A DNA stretch of 33,623 bases. Origin: Streptomyces sabulosicollis (lineage in GTDB: Bacteria; Actinomycetota; Actinomycetes; Streptomycetales; Streptomycetaceae). Where the stretch lies: positions 1 through 33,623 of the forward strand of contig NZ_JAEEAP010000051.1 of assembly GCF_016103465.1 (NCBI RefSeq), read 5' to 3'. Shown one piece after another: positions 11,813-21,432 of this stretch. A program made the translations under genes and the position numbers. The notes below the pieces were generated by a model that was not told the DNA's origin, searched no databases, and was given only the letters and a program-made list of their open reading frames with translations. Within the stretch, counting starts at the first letter, position 1. The number at the start of each line of letters is the position of its first letter.

Positions 11813-12472
11813 TTACGCGGGGGCGGGCACGCCCGTCAGCGCCGTGACGACCGGGTCCAGGGCCTGGTTGATCTCGTCCCCGATGGAGCGGAAGAAGGTG
11901 ATCGGCGCCCCGTACGGATCGTGCACCTCGTCCGCCTCCTCGTTGGGCGCCAGCAGCCAGCCGCGCAGCGCGGCCGCCGCCTGCACCAGGGCGCGGGCGC
12001 GCTCCACCACGCCGCCCGCCTCCTCCGGGTCGGGCAGCGTCGCGGGGTCTATGGCCCGCACCAGCCGGGTGAACTCCTTGAGCGTGAAGGTGCGCAGCCC
12101 CGCCGAGTGCCCCATCGAGATCACCTGCGCCCGGTGGTCCCGGGTGGCGGTCAGGACCAGGTCGGCGCGGATGACGTGCTCGTCCAGCAGCTCACGGCCG
12201 AGGAAGCCCGCCGGGTCGGCGCCGAAGTCCGTGAGGACCGTCGCGGCGTGTGCCTCCATGGGCGCGCCCTCATGGCCCCAGGTGCCGGCGGACTCCACGA
12301 TCAGGCCGCGGGTGCGGGCGCTTCCGAGGCGGTGGGCGAGGGCGTGCCGGGTCAGCCGCTCGGTGATCGGCGAGCGGCACACATTGCCGGTGCTGACGTG
12401 GAGGATGCGGAAGGTGGCCTCGGCGTTCTTCTCGCGGTGTTCCGCTATGCCACGCCCCTCAGGGGCTGTCAA
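11813..12472 (-). CDS. Low-Mr protein tyrosine phosphatase-like protein lacking the catalytic Cys
   Basis: The 219-residue protein has the fold signature of low-molecular-weight tyrosine phosphatases and arsenate reductases. The phosphate loop reads S27-T-G-N-V-C-R-S34, where the family needs Cys at the first position (C-x-G-N-x-C-R-S). The codon is AGC, so the nucleophile is Ser. The second loop Cys32, Arg33 and the general-acid motif DPY (185-187) are kept. The start is TTG at 12472, overlapping the sua5 stop (TTGA), with GAGGTGG just upstream. It probably binds phosphate or a phosphoprotein without efficient turnover; a regulatory or scaffold role is inference. Confidence 0.82.
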   Translation of the reverse strand: MTAPEGRGIAEHREKNAEATFRILHVSTGNVCRSPITERLTRHALAHRLGSARTRGLIVESAGTWGHEGAPMEAHAATVLTDFGADPAGFLGRELLDEHVIRADLVLTATRDHRAQVISMGHSAGLRTFTLKEFTRLVRAIDPATLPDPEEAGGVVERARALVQAAAALRGWLLAPNEEADEVHDPYGAPITFFRSIGDEINQALDPVVTALTGVPAPA

Positions 12473-13116
12473 TTGGCCACCTCGAGGTCGGGTACGACCT
12501 CCCGGAGCTGCTCGGCGGTGAGCGCGCCCGCCCGGAGCAGCACCGGCACCTTGCCGGTCACGTCGACGATCGAGGAGGGCACGGCGGCCGGGGTCGGCCC
12601 GCCGTCGAGGTACACCGAGACGGAGTCCCCCAGCATGTCCTGGGCGGCGTCGCAGTCCTGCGGGGAGGGGTGTCCGGTCAGGTTGGCGCTGGAGACCGCC
12701 ATCGGGCCGAAGTCCGTCAGCAGTTCGATGGCCACCGGGTGCAGCGGCATCCGGACCGCCACGGTGCCCCGGGTCTCCCCCAGGTCCCAGGTGAGCGACG
12801 GCTGGTGCCGGGCGACCAGGGTGAGCGCACCCGGCCAGAAGGCGTCCACCAGCTCCCAGGCCATCTCGGAGAAGTCGGTGACCAGTCCGTGCAGGGTGTT
12901 CGGCGAGCCGACCAGGACCGGTGTGGGCATGTTGCGGCCGCGGCCCTTGGCCTCGAGCAGATCGCCGACCGCCTCGGCGTTGAAGGCGTCCGCACCGATG
13001 CCGTAGACGGTGTCGGTGGGCAGCACGACCAGTTCGCCGCGGCGGACTGCGGAGGCGGCCTCGCGCAGGCCGGTCTTGCGGTCGGTCGCGTCCCCGCAGT
13101 CGTATCGCCGTGCCAT
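12469..13116 (-). CDS. L-threonylcarbamoyladenylate synthase (Sua5/YrdC/TsaC)
   Basis: This enzyme makes threonylcarbamoyl-AMP from threonine, bicarbonate and ATP for the t6A37 modification of tRNAs. At 215 residues it has the single YrdC domain without a Sua5 extension. The N-terminal motif VVLPTDTVYGIGADAFN (about 31-47) and the KGRGRNMPTPVLVGS loop (about 58-72) line the substrate pocket. VAVRMPLHPVAIELL and the serine-rich SSANLTGHPSPQ are also typical. The ATG at 13116 has GAGGAGG 8 nt upstream. It lies between prmC and the phosphatase-like gene and overlaps the latter, giving a compact translation-related operon. Confidence 0.93.
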   Translation of the reverse strand: MARRYDCGDATDRKTGLREAASAVRRGELVVLPTDTVYGIGADAFNAEAVGDLLEAKGRGRNMPTPVLVGSPNTLHGLVTDFSEMAWELVDAFWPGALTLVARHQPSLTWDLGETRGTVAVRMPLHPVAIELLTDFGPMAVSSANLTGHPSPQDCDAAQDMLGDSVSVYLDGGPTPAAVPSSIVDVTGKVPVLLRAGALTAEQLREVVPDLEVAN

Positions 13117-13163
13117 TTAACGGACCTCCTCGTACGTGGCCAATGTGTGGTGCGGTGCCGCCG

Positions 13164-14009
13164 TCACGGCATGGCCTTCCGCGCGGTGGCGAACCGGGGC
13201 CGGTTGTTCAGGTCGGGGTGGTCGGCGGCGTCCGCCCAGCCACGCTCCTCCGTGAAGATCCACGGCACCTGGCCGCCCTGGGTGTCTGCGTGCTCGATGA
13301 CCACCACGCCCCCGGGGCGCAGCAGCCGGTGGGCGGTGCGCTCCAGGCCACGGATGACATCGAGGCCGTCCTCACCGGAGAAGAGCGCGAGCTGGGGGTC
13401 GTGATCGCGGGCCTCCGGCGCGACGTACTCCCACTCGGTCAGCGGGATGTACGGCGGGTTGCTGATGACGAGGTCCACCTGCCCGTCGAGCTCGGGCAGG
13501 GCCGTCAACGCGTCCGCGTGATGGAGAACGACGCGGGACCCCTCGACGTTCTTGCGGGCCCAGCGCAGGGCGCCCTCGTCCAGCTCCACGGCGTGCACCC
13601 GGGAGCGCGGCACCTCCTGGGCGAGCGCGAGCGCGATGGCCCCGGAACCGGCGCACAGGTCGACGATGAGCGGTTCGACGACGTCCATGGCGCGCACCGC
13701 GTCTATCGCCCAGCCGACCACCGACTCGGTCTCCGGCCGGGGCACGAAGACCCCCGGCCCGACCTGGAGCTCGAGATAGCGGAAGAAGGCGCGGCCGGTG
13801 ATGTGCTGGAGCGGCTCGCGGGCCTCGCGGCGGGCGACCGCCTCCCAGTAGCGGGCGTCGAAGTCGGCGTCGGGGACTCCGTGCAGCTCACCCCGCTTGA
13901 CGCCGTGCACAAAGGCGGCGAGCTCCTCCGCGTCGAAGCGCGGTGAGGGCACGCCCGCGTCGGCCAGCCGCTGAGTGGCCTGCGCCACCTCGGCGAGCAG
14001 CACGTTCAC
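13164..14009 (-). CDS. prmC: Release factor glutamine methyltransferase
   Basis: This SAM-dependent enzyme methylates the Gln of the GGQ motif of release factors, raising termination efficiency. The protein has 281 residues. The N-terminal helical domain spans about 1-85, FVPRPETE (88-95) precedes the Rossmann domain, the SAM-binding motif is VDLCAGSGAIALAL (117-130), and the catalytic NPPY is at 184-187. The start is GTG at 14009, with GGAGGA 5 nt upstream. It lies directly after prfA, its substrate, with a 54-nt gap, the arrangement seen in many bacteria. Confidence 0.95.
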   Translation of the reverse strand: MNVLLAEVAQATQRLADAGVPSPRFDAEELAAFVHGVKRGELHGVPDADFDARYWEAVARREAREPLQHITGRAFFRYLELQVGPGVFVPRPETESVVGWAIDAVRAMDVVEPLIVDLCAGSGAIALALAQEVPRSRVHAVELDEGALRWARKNVEGSRVVLHHADALTALPELDGQVDLVISNPPYIPLTEWEYVAPEARDHDPQLALFSGEDGLDVIRGLERTAHRLLRPGGVVVIEHADTQGGQVPWIFTEERGWADAADHPDLNNRPRFATARKAMP

Positions 14010-14063
14010 TGAATTCCTCCAGCTGGTCCGGACAAGGGCACGAAGCGTCTCTCAGTGGGCGGC

Positions 14064-15134
14064 TCAGCCCGCGGCCGCCAGCTTGGCGGCCGCGTCGGCG
14101 TCGACGCACGCCTGGATGACCGGATCGAGTTCGCCGTCGAGCACCTGGTCCAAGTTGTACGCCTTGAAACCGACCCGATGGTCCGAGATCCGGTTTTCCG
14201 GGAAGTTGTACGTACGGATGCGCTCGGACCGGTCGACGGTGCGGACCTGGCTGCGCCGCGCGTCCGACGCCTCCCGCTCGGCCTCCTCCTGGGCCGCGGC
14301 CAGCAGCCGCGAGCGCAGGATGCGCAGCGCCTGCTCCTTGTTCTGGAGCTGGCTCTTCTCGTTCTGGCAGGAGACGACGATGCCGGTGGGCAGATGGGTG
14401 ATGCGCACCGCGGAGTCGGTGGTGTTGACCGACTGGCCGCCCGGTCCGGAGGAGCGGTAGACGTCGATCCGCAGATCGTTGGGGCCGATCTCGACCTCGA
14501 CCTCCTCGGCCTCGGGCGTGACCAGCACACCGGCGGCGGAGGTGTGGATACGGCCCTGGGACTCGGTGGCGGGGACCCGCTGCACCCGGTGCACCCCGCC
14601 CTCGTACTTCAGCCGGGCCCAGACGCCCTGGCCGGGCTCGATGGTGCCCCTGGCCTTCACCACGACCTGGACGTCCTTGTAGCCGCCGAGGTCGGACTCG
14701 TTGGAGTCGATGATCTCGGTCTTCCAGCCGATCCGCTCGGCGTACCGCAGATACATCCGCAGCAGGTCGCCGGCGAACAGCGCGGACTCCTCGCCGCCCT
14801 CCCCTGCCTTGACCTCCAGGATGACGTCCTTGTCGTCGCTCGGGTCGCGCGGGACGAGCAGCAGCCGCAGCCGGTCGGTGAGCTGCTCGCGGCTCTGCTC
14901 GAGCTCCTTGACCTCGTCGACGAAGTCGGGGTCGTCCTGGGCCAGCTCGCGGGCGGTCTCGATGTCGTCCCCGGCCTGCTTCCAGGCGCGATACGCGGTG
15001 ATCACCGGGGTCAGCTCGGCGTAGCGCTTGTTGAGCCGCCGCGCCTCCCGCTGGTCGGCGTGGACCGCGGGGTCGGCGAGCCGCTTCTCGAGGTCGGCGT
15101 GTTCGCCGATGAGTTCCTCGACCGCCTCGAACAT
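14064..15134 (-). CDS. prfA: Peptide chain release factor 1
   Basis: RF1 recognises UAA and UAG stop codons and triggers peptide release. At 356 residues it has normal length. The GGQ motif that enters the peptidyl-transferase centre is at 232-234 ([10 protein letters not shown]). The codon-reading tripeptide is PAT at 188-190 ([14 protein letters not shown]), the RF1 type rather than the SPF of RF2. The N-terminal helical domain occupies about residues 1-100. The ATG at 15134 has GGGAG upstream. It follows rpmE after 126 nt, and the two are likely transcribed together. Confidence 0.97.
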   Translation of the reverse strand: MFEAVEELIGEHADLEKRLADPAVHADQREARRLNKRYAELTPVITAYRAWKQAGDDIETARELAQDDPDFVDEVKELEQSREQLTDRLRLLLVPRDPSDDKDVILEVKAGEGGEESALFAGDLLRMYLRYAERIGWKTEIIDSNESDLGGYKDVQVVVKARGTIEPGQGVWARLKYEGGVHRVQRVPATESQGRIHTSAAGVLVTPEAEEVEVEIGPNDLRIDVYRSSGPGGQSVNTTDSAVRITHLPTGIVVSCQNEKSQLQNKEQALRILRSRLLAAAQEEAEREASDARRSQVRTVDRSERIRTYNFPENRISDHRVGFKAYNLDQVLDGELDPVIQACVDADAAAKLAAAG

Positions 15135-15260
15135 CGGAGGGCTCCCTGAATGGTCTGCGTGGTGGCGTTGTGGACGGAAGTCCGGAGGGCCGGTGACGAC
15201 AAAACGCCGGTCCGGTCGCCCCAGGGAAGGGGCGACCGAAGACCGGCGCCGTGCGGGTCG

Positions 15261-15485
15261 CTACTTCTTGGCGGACCCGGCGTTCTTGCCGAAGCGGGCC
15301 TCGAACCGCGCCACGCGGCCACCGGTGTCGAGGATCTTCTGCTTGCCCGTGTAGAACGGGTGGCACTCGGAGCAGATGTCGGCGCGGATGGTGCCGCCGC
15401 TCACGGTGCTACGGGTGGTGAAGGACGCGCCACAGGTGCAGCTGACCTGCGTCTCGACGTACTCCGGGTGGATGTCGCGCTTCAA
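15261..15485 (-). CDS. rpmE: 50S ribosomal protein L31, zinc-binding type
   Basis: This is a 74-residue component of the large subunit. Four cysteines, C16-x-C18 and C38-x2-C41, form the zinc site, so this is the C+ form rather than the Zn-free paralogue made under zinc limitation. The start codon is TTG at 15485, with AGGAG 6 nt upstream. A sigma-R type promoter lies about 105-130 nt upstream. In S. coelicolor rpmE is a reported sigma-R target, which makes sense because thiol oxidation would damage the Cys4 zinc site. Confidence 0.96.
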   Translation of the reverse strand: MKRDIHPEYVETQVSCTCGASFTTRSTVSGGTIRADICSECHPFYTGKQKILDTGGRVARFEARFGKNAGSAKK

Positions 15486-15587
15486 GGGAATCTCCTAGGT
15501 TCGGGAGGGCACCGGGTCGACGGGCGGGTTGCCTGTCGTGAACCGGGACCGACGATCCAGTTTGCCAGTACTGGCCGCATCCCCCAA

Positions 15588-15614
15588 AACCGGGGGGCGG
15601 GCCCGGATATTCCC
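15588..15614 (-). promoter_or_regulatory. Sigma-R (thiol stress ECF) type promoter for rpmE
   Basis: On the minus strand GGGAAT (15609-15614) is followed by exactly 18 bases and then GTT (15588-15590), the sigma-R pattern GGAAT-N18-GTT. Transcription would start near 15578, leaving a leader of about 90 nt before rpmE. The spacer overlaps a hairpin that could end lcp transcription. Confidence 0.65.
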
Positions 15615-15624
15615 GGCCCGCCCC
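15594..15624 (-). terminator. Possible terminator of the LCP gene
   Basis: GGGGCGGGCC (15594-15603) pairs with GGCCCGCCCC (15615-15624) around an 11-nt loop, and GGTTTTG follows on the minus strand. It lies 73 nt beyond the LCP gene stop. The same bases form the spacer of the rpmE promoter, so the two functions may compete or the hairpin may be incidental. Confidence 0.45.
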
Positions 15625-15625
15625 T

Positions 15626-15688
15626 GAGGCTGTCGGACGCCCTCCCCGAAGCTGTGGACGCCCTCCCCGAGGCGGTCGGACCGCCCTC
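15626..15688. repeat. Three imperfect 20-22 bp tandem repeats after the LCP gene
   Basis: Units beginning GAGGCTGTCGGACGCCCTCC, GAAGCTGTGGACGCCCTCC and GAGGCGGTCGGACCGCCCTC run at 15626-15647, 15648-15668 and 15669-15688. They lie in the short non-coding region between the LCP gene stop and the rpmE promoter. Confidence 0.6.
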
Positions 15689-15696
15689 GGACGCCT

Positions 15697-16821
15697 CTAC
15701 TCGACGACCTTGCCCGCGTCGGTGGCGTCGCCCGCGGAACCCTTGGTGGCCGAGGCGGGGACCGGCCGGTCATGGCGGAGCGCGGTCCATATCAGCGTGG
15801 CCTTGCGCTCCATGGGCAGCACCCGGGCCGGGTTCTGCGGGTCGTACTCGACCGGCAGCGTGGTCATCTTCATGTTGCCCGAGCCGATGCCCTTCAGGGA
15901 TTCGGCGAAGCCCTTCAGCTTGCTCACCGAGGCCAGCTCGGAGTCGGTGGTGAGGGCCTTGGTGGAGGTGTCCGCGAGGTCGTAGAGCTTCTTCGGGTTG
16001 CCGAACACGTCCACGTGCTTGACCTGGTCCAGCAGCGCCTTGACGAACGCCTGCTGGAGCTTGATCCGGCCGAGGTCGCTGCCGTCGCCCACGCCGTGCC
16101 GGGTGCGCACCAGGCCGAGCGACTGCTCCCCGTTCAGCGTGTGCGGGCCGGGCTCCAGGTCGAGGTGGCTCTTGGGGTCGTGGATCGGGGCGGTGGTGGT
16201 GAGGTTGACGCCGCCGAGGTCGTTTATCAGCTGCTTGAAGCCGGAGAAGTCGACCTCGAGGAAGTGGTCCATGCGGATGCTCGTCATGGACTCGATGGTC
16301 TTGATGGTGCAGGCGGGGCCGCCGGCCTCGTAGGCGCTGTTGAACATGGCCTCCCGCACGGCGGGGGTCTGCTGCCCGCCCTTCGTGGTGCAGGAGGGCC
16401 GTTCTATGAGGGTGTCGCGCGGGATGCTGATGACGCTGGCCTTCTTGTGGCCCTTGTAGACGTGGACGATCATCGCCGTGTCGGAGCGCGAGGTGCCCTC
16501 GTCCTTGCCGTACTTGGCGTTCTTCCCCGCCCGGGAGTCGGAGCCGAGGACGAGGATGTCCATCGAGCCGTTGTCGACGTTCTTGGGGCGGTCGGCACCG
16601 AGGGCGGCGTTGACGTCCACGCCGGTGAGGTTGCCGTTCAGCTTGTAGTAGAGGTAGCCGAGTCCGGCGCCGCCGAGCACCAGCACGGCGGCCAGCGTCC
16701 ACACCGTGTAGAGCACGGCCCTGCGGCGGGTGCTGGGCCGCTTGCGACGGCGGCCCGCCGTCGCGCCGCGGGCGCGGTGGCGGCCCGGGCTTACCGGTGC
16801 CTTGCTGCTGTCCTCGGCCAT
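15697..16821 (-). CDS. LCP (LytR-CpsA-Psr) family wall glycopolymer ligase
   Basis: The 374-residue protein has a basic cytoplasmic N-terminus (about 1-35, rich in Arg), one membrane helix (LYTVWTLAAVLVLGGAGLGYLYY) and an extracellular LCP domain. The domain shows MDILVLGSDSRAG near residue 90 and DTAMIVHVYKGHKKASVISIPRDT, with the conserved Asp/Arg pyrophosphate-binding residues. DHFLEVDFSGFKQLINDLGGV and RTRHGVGDGSDLGRIKLQQAF follow in the usual order. Family members attach polyprenyl-linked polymers to peptidoglycan. The wecA-like gene in this window makes such lipid-linked precursors. The ATG at 16821 has GAGGAG close upstream. Confidence 0.93.
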   Translation of the reverse strand: MAEDSSKAPVSPGRHRARGATAGRRRKRPSTRRRAVLYTVWTLAAVLVLGGAGLGYLYYKLNGNLTGVDVNAALGADRPKNVDNGSMDILVLGSDSRAGKNAKYGKDEGTSRSDTAMIVHVYKGHKKASVISIPRDTLIERPSCTTKGGQQTPAVREAMFNSAYEAGGPACTIKTIESMTSIRMDHFLEVDFSGFKQLINDLGGVNLTTTAPIHDPKSHLDLEPGPHTLNGEQSLGLVRTRHGVGDGSDLGRIKLQQAFVKALLDQVKHVDVFGNPKKLYDLADTSTKALTTDSELASVSKLKGFAESLKGIGSGNMKMTTLPVEYDPQNPARVLPMERKATLIWTALRHDRPVPASATKGSAGDATDAGKVVE

Positions 16822-17127
16822 GTGCTCCTCAGTCCTCTTTTGCTGCCCGAGTACCCCCTGCCGTCACGGTCAGGCGTGGTGTGGCGTCGCGTTGCGTTGC
16901 GCGGTGGAGTCAGCCTGTGTTCCGGCCCCGTATGTCGACCTGACAGATGGAAGGCCGGCCGCCAGGGTTGCATATGTGCGATGGCCGGTTTTCGGGCGGG
17001 CCGCCGGGCGCACCGTTCGCCCCCTTCGTCCGCCTTACCGCTCTGACCTGCACTTTCGCGGGCGATAACATGATCAGGACCGGTCCGTGGTCTGGCCTGA
17101 TGATGTGGCTGACCTCTCATGGAACGC
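16822..17127. other. Non-coding region between rho terminator and LCP gene
   Basis: This 306-bp stretch lies upstream of the LCP gene and should hold its promoter. I see no convincing -35/-10 pair, no repeat and no coding potential on either strand beyond GC-driven open frames. Confidence 0.5.
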
Positions 17128-17160
17128 GACGAGGCCCCCCGCGGTGCGGGGGGCCTCGTC
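17128..17160 (-). terminator. Perfect 15-bp stem-loop terminator of rho
   Basis: GACGAGGCCCCCCGC (17128-17142) pairs fully with 17146-17160 around a 3-nt loop. It lies 26 nt downstream of the rho stop on the minus strand. There is no long T-run, as is common for Streptomyces terminators. Confidence 0.8.
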
Positions 17161-17186
17161 TACGGAGCGTTCCGGCGGGTACCCGG

Positions 17187-19301
<2,115 letters not shown>

Positions 19302-19598
19302 GAAGGGTCCTTCCCTGGAGCGGGCGTCGGCCTGTCTGGCTCGGCGACCGGTTGTGCTGTCCGGCTGTGGTCCTTCCGTTACGGACCGGGCCGGGGCGGT
19401 GGTCCGCCGGGGTACGGCGGAGAGATCAGTTCATGGTTCCGACGCGACGGAGGGTTCATGAGAATCCGCCACGCCGATTCCGGAGCGTGCTCGATACTGC
19501 TCAGGCAGGCTGCTCAGGCAGTGTGGGAGGCTCCCGGAAGAAGGGTGGTCCCGGATGGGGACACTGAGCACCTCGCCTCCGAGTACATCCAAGAGGCA

Positions 19599-19614
19599 TC
19601 AAGTGCAGACTTGA
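19599..19614 (-). other. Small inverted repeat at the 5' end of the rho leader
   Basis: TCAAGT and ACTTGA pair perfectly (6 bp) around GCAG. It lies immediately downstream of the candidate rho promoter, so it would be either the first hairpin of the leader RNA or an operator. Confidence 0.4.
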
Positions 19615-19616
19615 GG

Positions 19617-19645
19617 TTAACACTACCGGATCCAACAAACATTCC
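19617..19645 (-). promoter_or_regulatory. Sigma-R-like promoter candidate upstream of rho
   Basis: On the minus strand GGGAAT is followed by 19 bases and GTT (GTGTTAACC). This is one base longer than the usual sigma-R spacing of 18 seen upstream of rpmE in this window. No vegetative -35 is found at the right distance from the neighbouring TAGTGT. The assignment is tentative. Confidence 0.35.
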
Positions 19646-19703
19646 CCCTCTCCAAGACCGGCTATCGAGTTTTCCCGGCTCCGGGACGCCCCGGAGCGCG
19701 GTG

Positions 19704-20618
19704 TCAGGTGAGCGGCAGGACGCTCGCCCCCCCGGCGTCGAGAGCCAGCCGGTTGGCCGCCCACCCCTCGCCCGCCAGTCGTGCGACCTTGTCGGCCGCA
19801 CCGTCCTCGACCAGCGCGAGCACCGTGGGGCCCGCACCGGAGATGACCGCGGGGACGCCGTCCGCCCGCAGTCGGTTCACCAGGCTCACGCTCTCGGGCA
19901 TCGCCGGAGCACGGTATTCCTGGTGCAGTCGGTCCTCCGTCGCGGCGAGCAGCAGCTCGGGACGCCTGGTCAGGGCCTCGACGAGCAGTGCGGCCCGGCC
20001 CGCGTTGACCGCCGCGTCCACATGCGGGACGGTGCGCGGCAGCAGGCCGCGGGCGGTCTCGGTGAGCACCGGCCGACCAGGGACGAAGACCACCGGAACG
20101 ATGGAATCCGCAGGGTCCATCCTGATCGCCCGGGCAGACCCCGCGTCGGTCCAGGCGAGGGTGAAGCCGCCGAGCAGACAGGCGGCGACATTGTCGGGGT
20201 GGCCCTCGATCTCGGTGGCCAGCTCCAGCATCGCCGCGTCGTCGAGCCGCTCGGCGCCGCCTATGGTCACCGCGCGCGCGGCGACGATCCCGGCGCAGAT
20301 GGCGGCGGAGGAGGAGCCCAGGCCACGGCCGTGCGGAATGCGGTTGGCACAGACCAGCTCGAGCCCGCGGGGCTGCCCGCCCAGCAGGTCGAAGGCGGTG
20401 CGCAGGGAGCGTACGAGCAGGTGGTTCTCGTCACGCGGAAGCGACTCCGCGCCTTCACCGGCGATGTCGACGTGGAGACCGGAGTCGGCCACCCGGACCA
20501 CCACGTCGTCGTAGAGGCCCAGGGCCAGGCCGAGGGCGTCGAAGCCAGGACCGAGATTGGCGCTCGAGGCGGGGACGCGCACTCGGACGGCGGCGGCGCG
20601 GAACGCTGGACCGGCCAT
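19704..20618 (-). CDS. thrB: Homoserine kinase
   Basis: This GHMP-family kinase makes O-phosphohomoserine from homoserine and ATP, the penultimate step of threonine synthesis. I choose the ATG at 20618 (304 aa, MAGPAFRAAAVRVRVPASSANLGPG), with AAGGAG 12 nt upstream; the frame runs on to 20924 without family resemblance. The N-terminal PASSANLGPGFDALG motif, the ATP loop PHGRGLGSSSAAICAG (near 90-105) and a C-terminal GAGPTVLAL motif are intact. Its usual partners thrC and hom lie upstream on the same strand, but an unusually long repeat-bearing gap of 814 bp separates it from thrC. Confidence 0.95.
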   Translation of the reverse strand: MAGPAFRAAAVRVRVPASSANLGPGFDALGLALGLYDDVVVRVADSGLHVDIAGEGAESLPRDENHLLVRSLRTAFDLLGGQPRGLELVCANRIPHGRGLGSSSAAICAGIVAARAVTIGGAERLDDAAMLELATEIEGHPDNVAACLLGGFTLAWTDAGSARAIRMDPADSIVPVVFVPGRPVLTETARGLLPRTVPHVDAAVNAGRAALLVEALTRRPELLLAATEDRLHQEYRAPAMPESVSLVNRLRADGVPAVISGAGPTVLALVEDGAADKVARLAGEGWAANRLALDAGGASVLPLT

Positions 20619-20960
20619 CGCTCGATGACTCTCCTTGTGGTTACGTGCGATTGCTCGAAGAGGTACGGAACACCGCGAGGGCCGTGACAAGTACGGCGAC
20701 GCCGCGCAGAGGCGAGCGCTCTGCGTCGGGGCGGATTCAGTACAGCCTATCGAAGGAAGGTTCTGTGGCGACATAGGGCGCACGGGAGGCGCACGATGCG
20801 TGTCGCGCTCCCTGCCATCGTCCGCGACCACTCTACTGGAGCGCTCCGCGCGCCCTCGCGCTTCTCTGCCACCACTTGAGTGGATCTTTAAGAGAAGCCG
20901 CAAGCCACGAAGCCATGAAGCCACGGACGTGGTGCACGAGGGGCCGGTGGAGCGGCGCGA

Positions 20961-21020
20961 GGAGCGGTGTGCGGAGGGGTGTGCGGAGGGGTGTGCGGAG
21001 GGGTGTGCGGAGCGGTGTGC
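20961..21020. repeat. Five 12-bp tandem repeats (GGAGSGGTGTGC)
   Basis: Units start at 20961, 20973, 20985, 20997 and 21009. The three central ones are identical, and the outer two differ by one base (C for G at position 5). They lie in the thrB-thrC gap. Confidence 0.9.
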
Positions 21021-21060
21021 GGAGGCTCGGCGGACCCGAGACCACGTGGGCGCGGAGGTC

Positions 21061-21210
21061 CGGCCGACCGGGGCCGACGCGGCGCCGAGCCGGGGAACCG
21101 GAACCGACGCGGCGCGGAGCCGGGGAACCGGAACCGACGCGGCACGGAGCCGGGGAACCGGAACCGACGCGGCACGGAGCCGGGGAACCGGGGCCGACGC
21201 GGCACGGAGG
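21061..21210. repeat. Five 30-bp tandem repeats between thrC and thrB
   Basis: Units start at 21061, 21091, 21121, 21151 and 21181. Each follows the pattern CGGGGAACCGGAACCGACGC plus ten further bases (GGCACGGAGC). The copies at 21121 and 21151 are identical, and the first is the most diverged. The array lies downstream of the thrC stop on the minus strand. Confidence 0.92.
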
Positions 21211-21256
21211 GCCTGGCGAAGCGGGTCGGGTGGCCCGTTGAAACCCCCGTCGCACC

Positions 21257-21287
21257 AGGCCCCGGCCCTGGTCAGGGGCCGGGTAGC
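21257..21287 (-). terminator. Possible thrC terminator hairpin
   Basis: CCCGGCCCT pairs with AGGGGCCGGG around GGTC with one bulged G. It lies about 150 nt beyond the thrC stop on the minus strand. There is no T-run, so confidence is low. Confidence 0.35.
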
Positions 21288-21432
21288 GCCGTATCGGACC
21301 GGCCGGACCCCAGGCGCGTCGCCCCCGCCGGACCAGCGGAACCCGAGCCGCGCTACACCGCGCTGACCAACGGGCCCCGGGGCGCGCCACGCCGTACCGG
21401 ACCAGCACGACCCGGGCCGCGCACAGCCCGTC

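Larger units (their letters stand above)
19302..19703. other. Long leader region of rho and tail of thrB
   Basis: This 402-bp stretch has no convincing gene. Its part near 19560-19680 is clearly less GC-rich than the flanks. On the minus strand it holds a possible ECF promoter and a small inverted repeat, both listed separately. If transcription starts near 19610, rho mRNA has a leader of about 300 nt, long enough for autoregulation, which is known for rho genes in other bacteria. No recognisable riboswitch was seen. Confidence 0.5.
20619..21432. other. 814-bp thrB-thrC gap with repeat blocks, no supported gene
   Basis: Long open frames exist on both strands, but they arise from repeats with periods of 12 and 30 bp and from extreme GC content. 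Their products are low-complexity (for example RTPLRTPL or EPEPTRHGAG) with no recognisable domain. The stretch holds two tandem-repeat blocks and a hairpin. Imperfect copies of a roughly 27-bp motif (CCGGACCAGC...CGAGCCGCGC) lie at about 21327-21353 and 21397-21423. The promoter of thrB is probably in the AT-richer part near 20640-20780. Confidence 0.6.

Noticed and set aside
20961-21210. CRISPR array
   Set aside because: The units are directly adjacent without unique spacers, and no cas gene is present.
20833-21408. Possible repeat protein encoded in the thrB-thrC gap on either strand
   Set aside because: All frames stay open because the 12- and 30-bp periods are multiples of three. There is no ribosome site and no recognisable domain, and both strands look equally coding-like.
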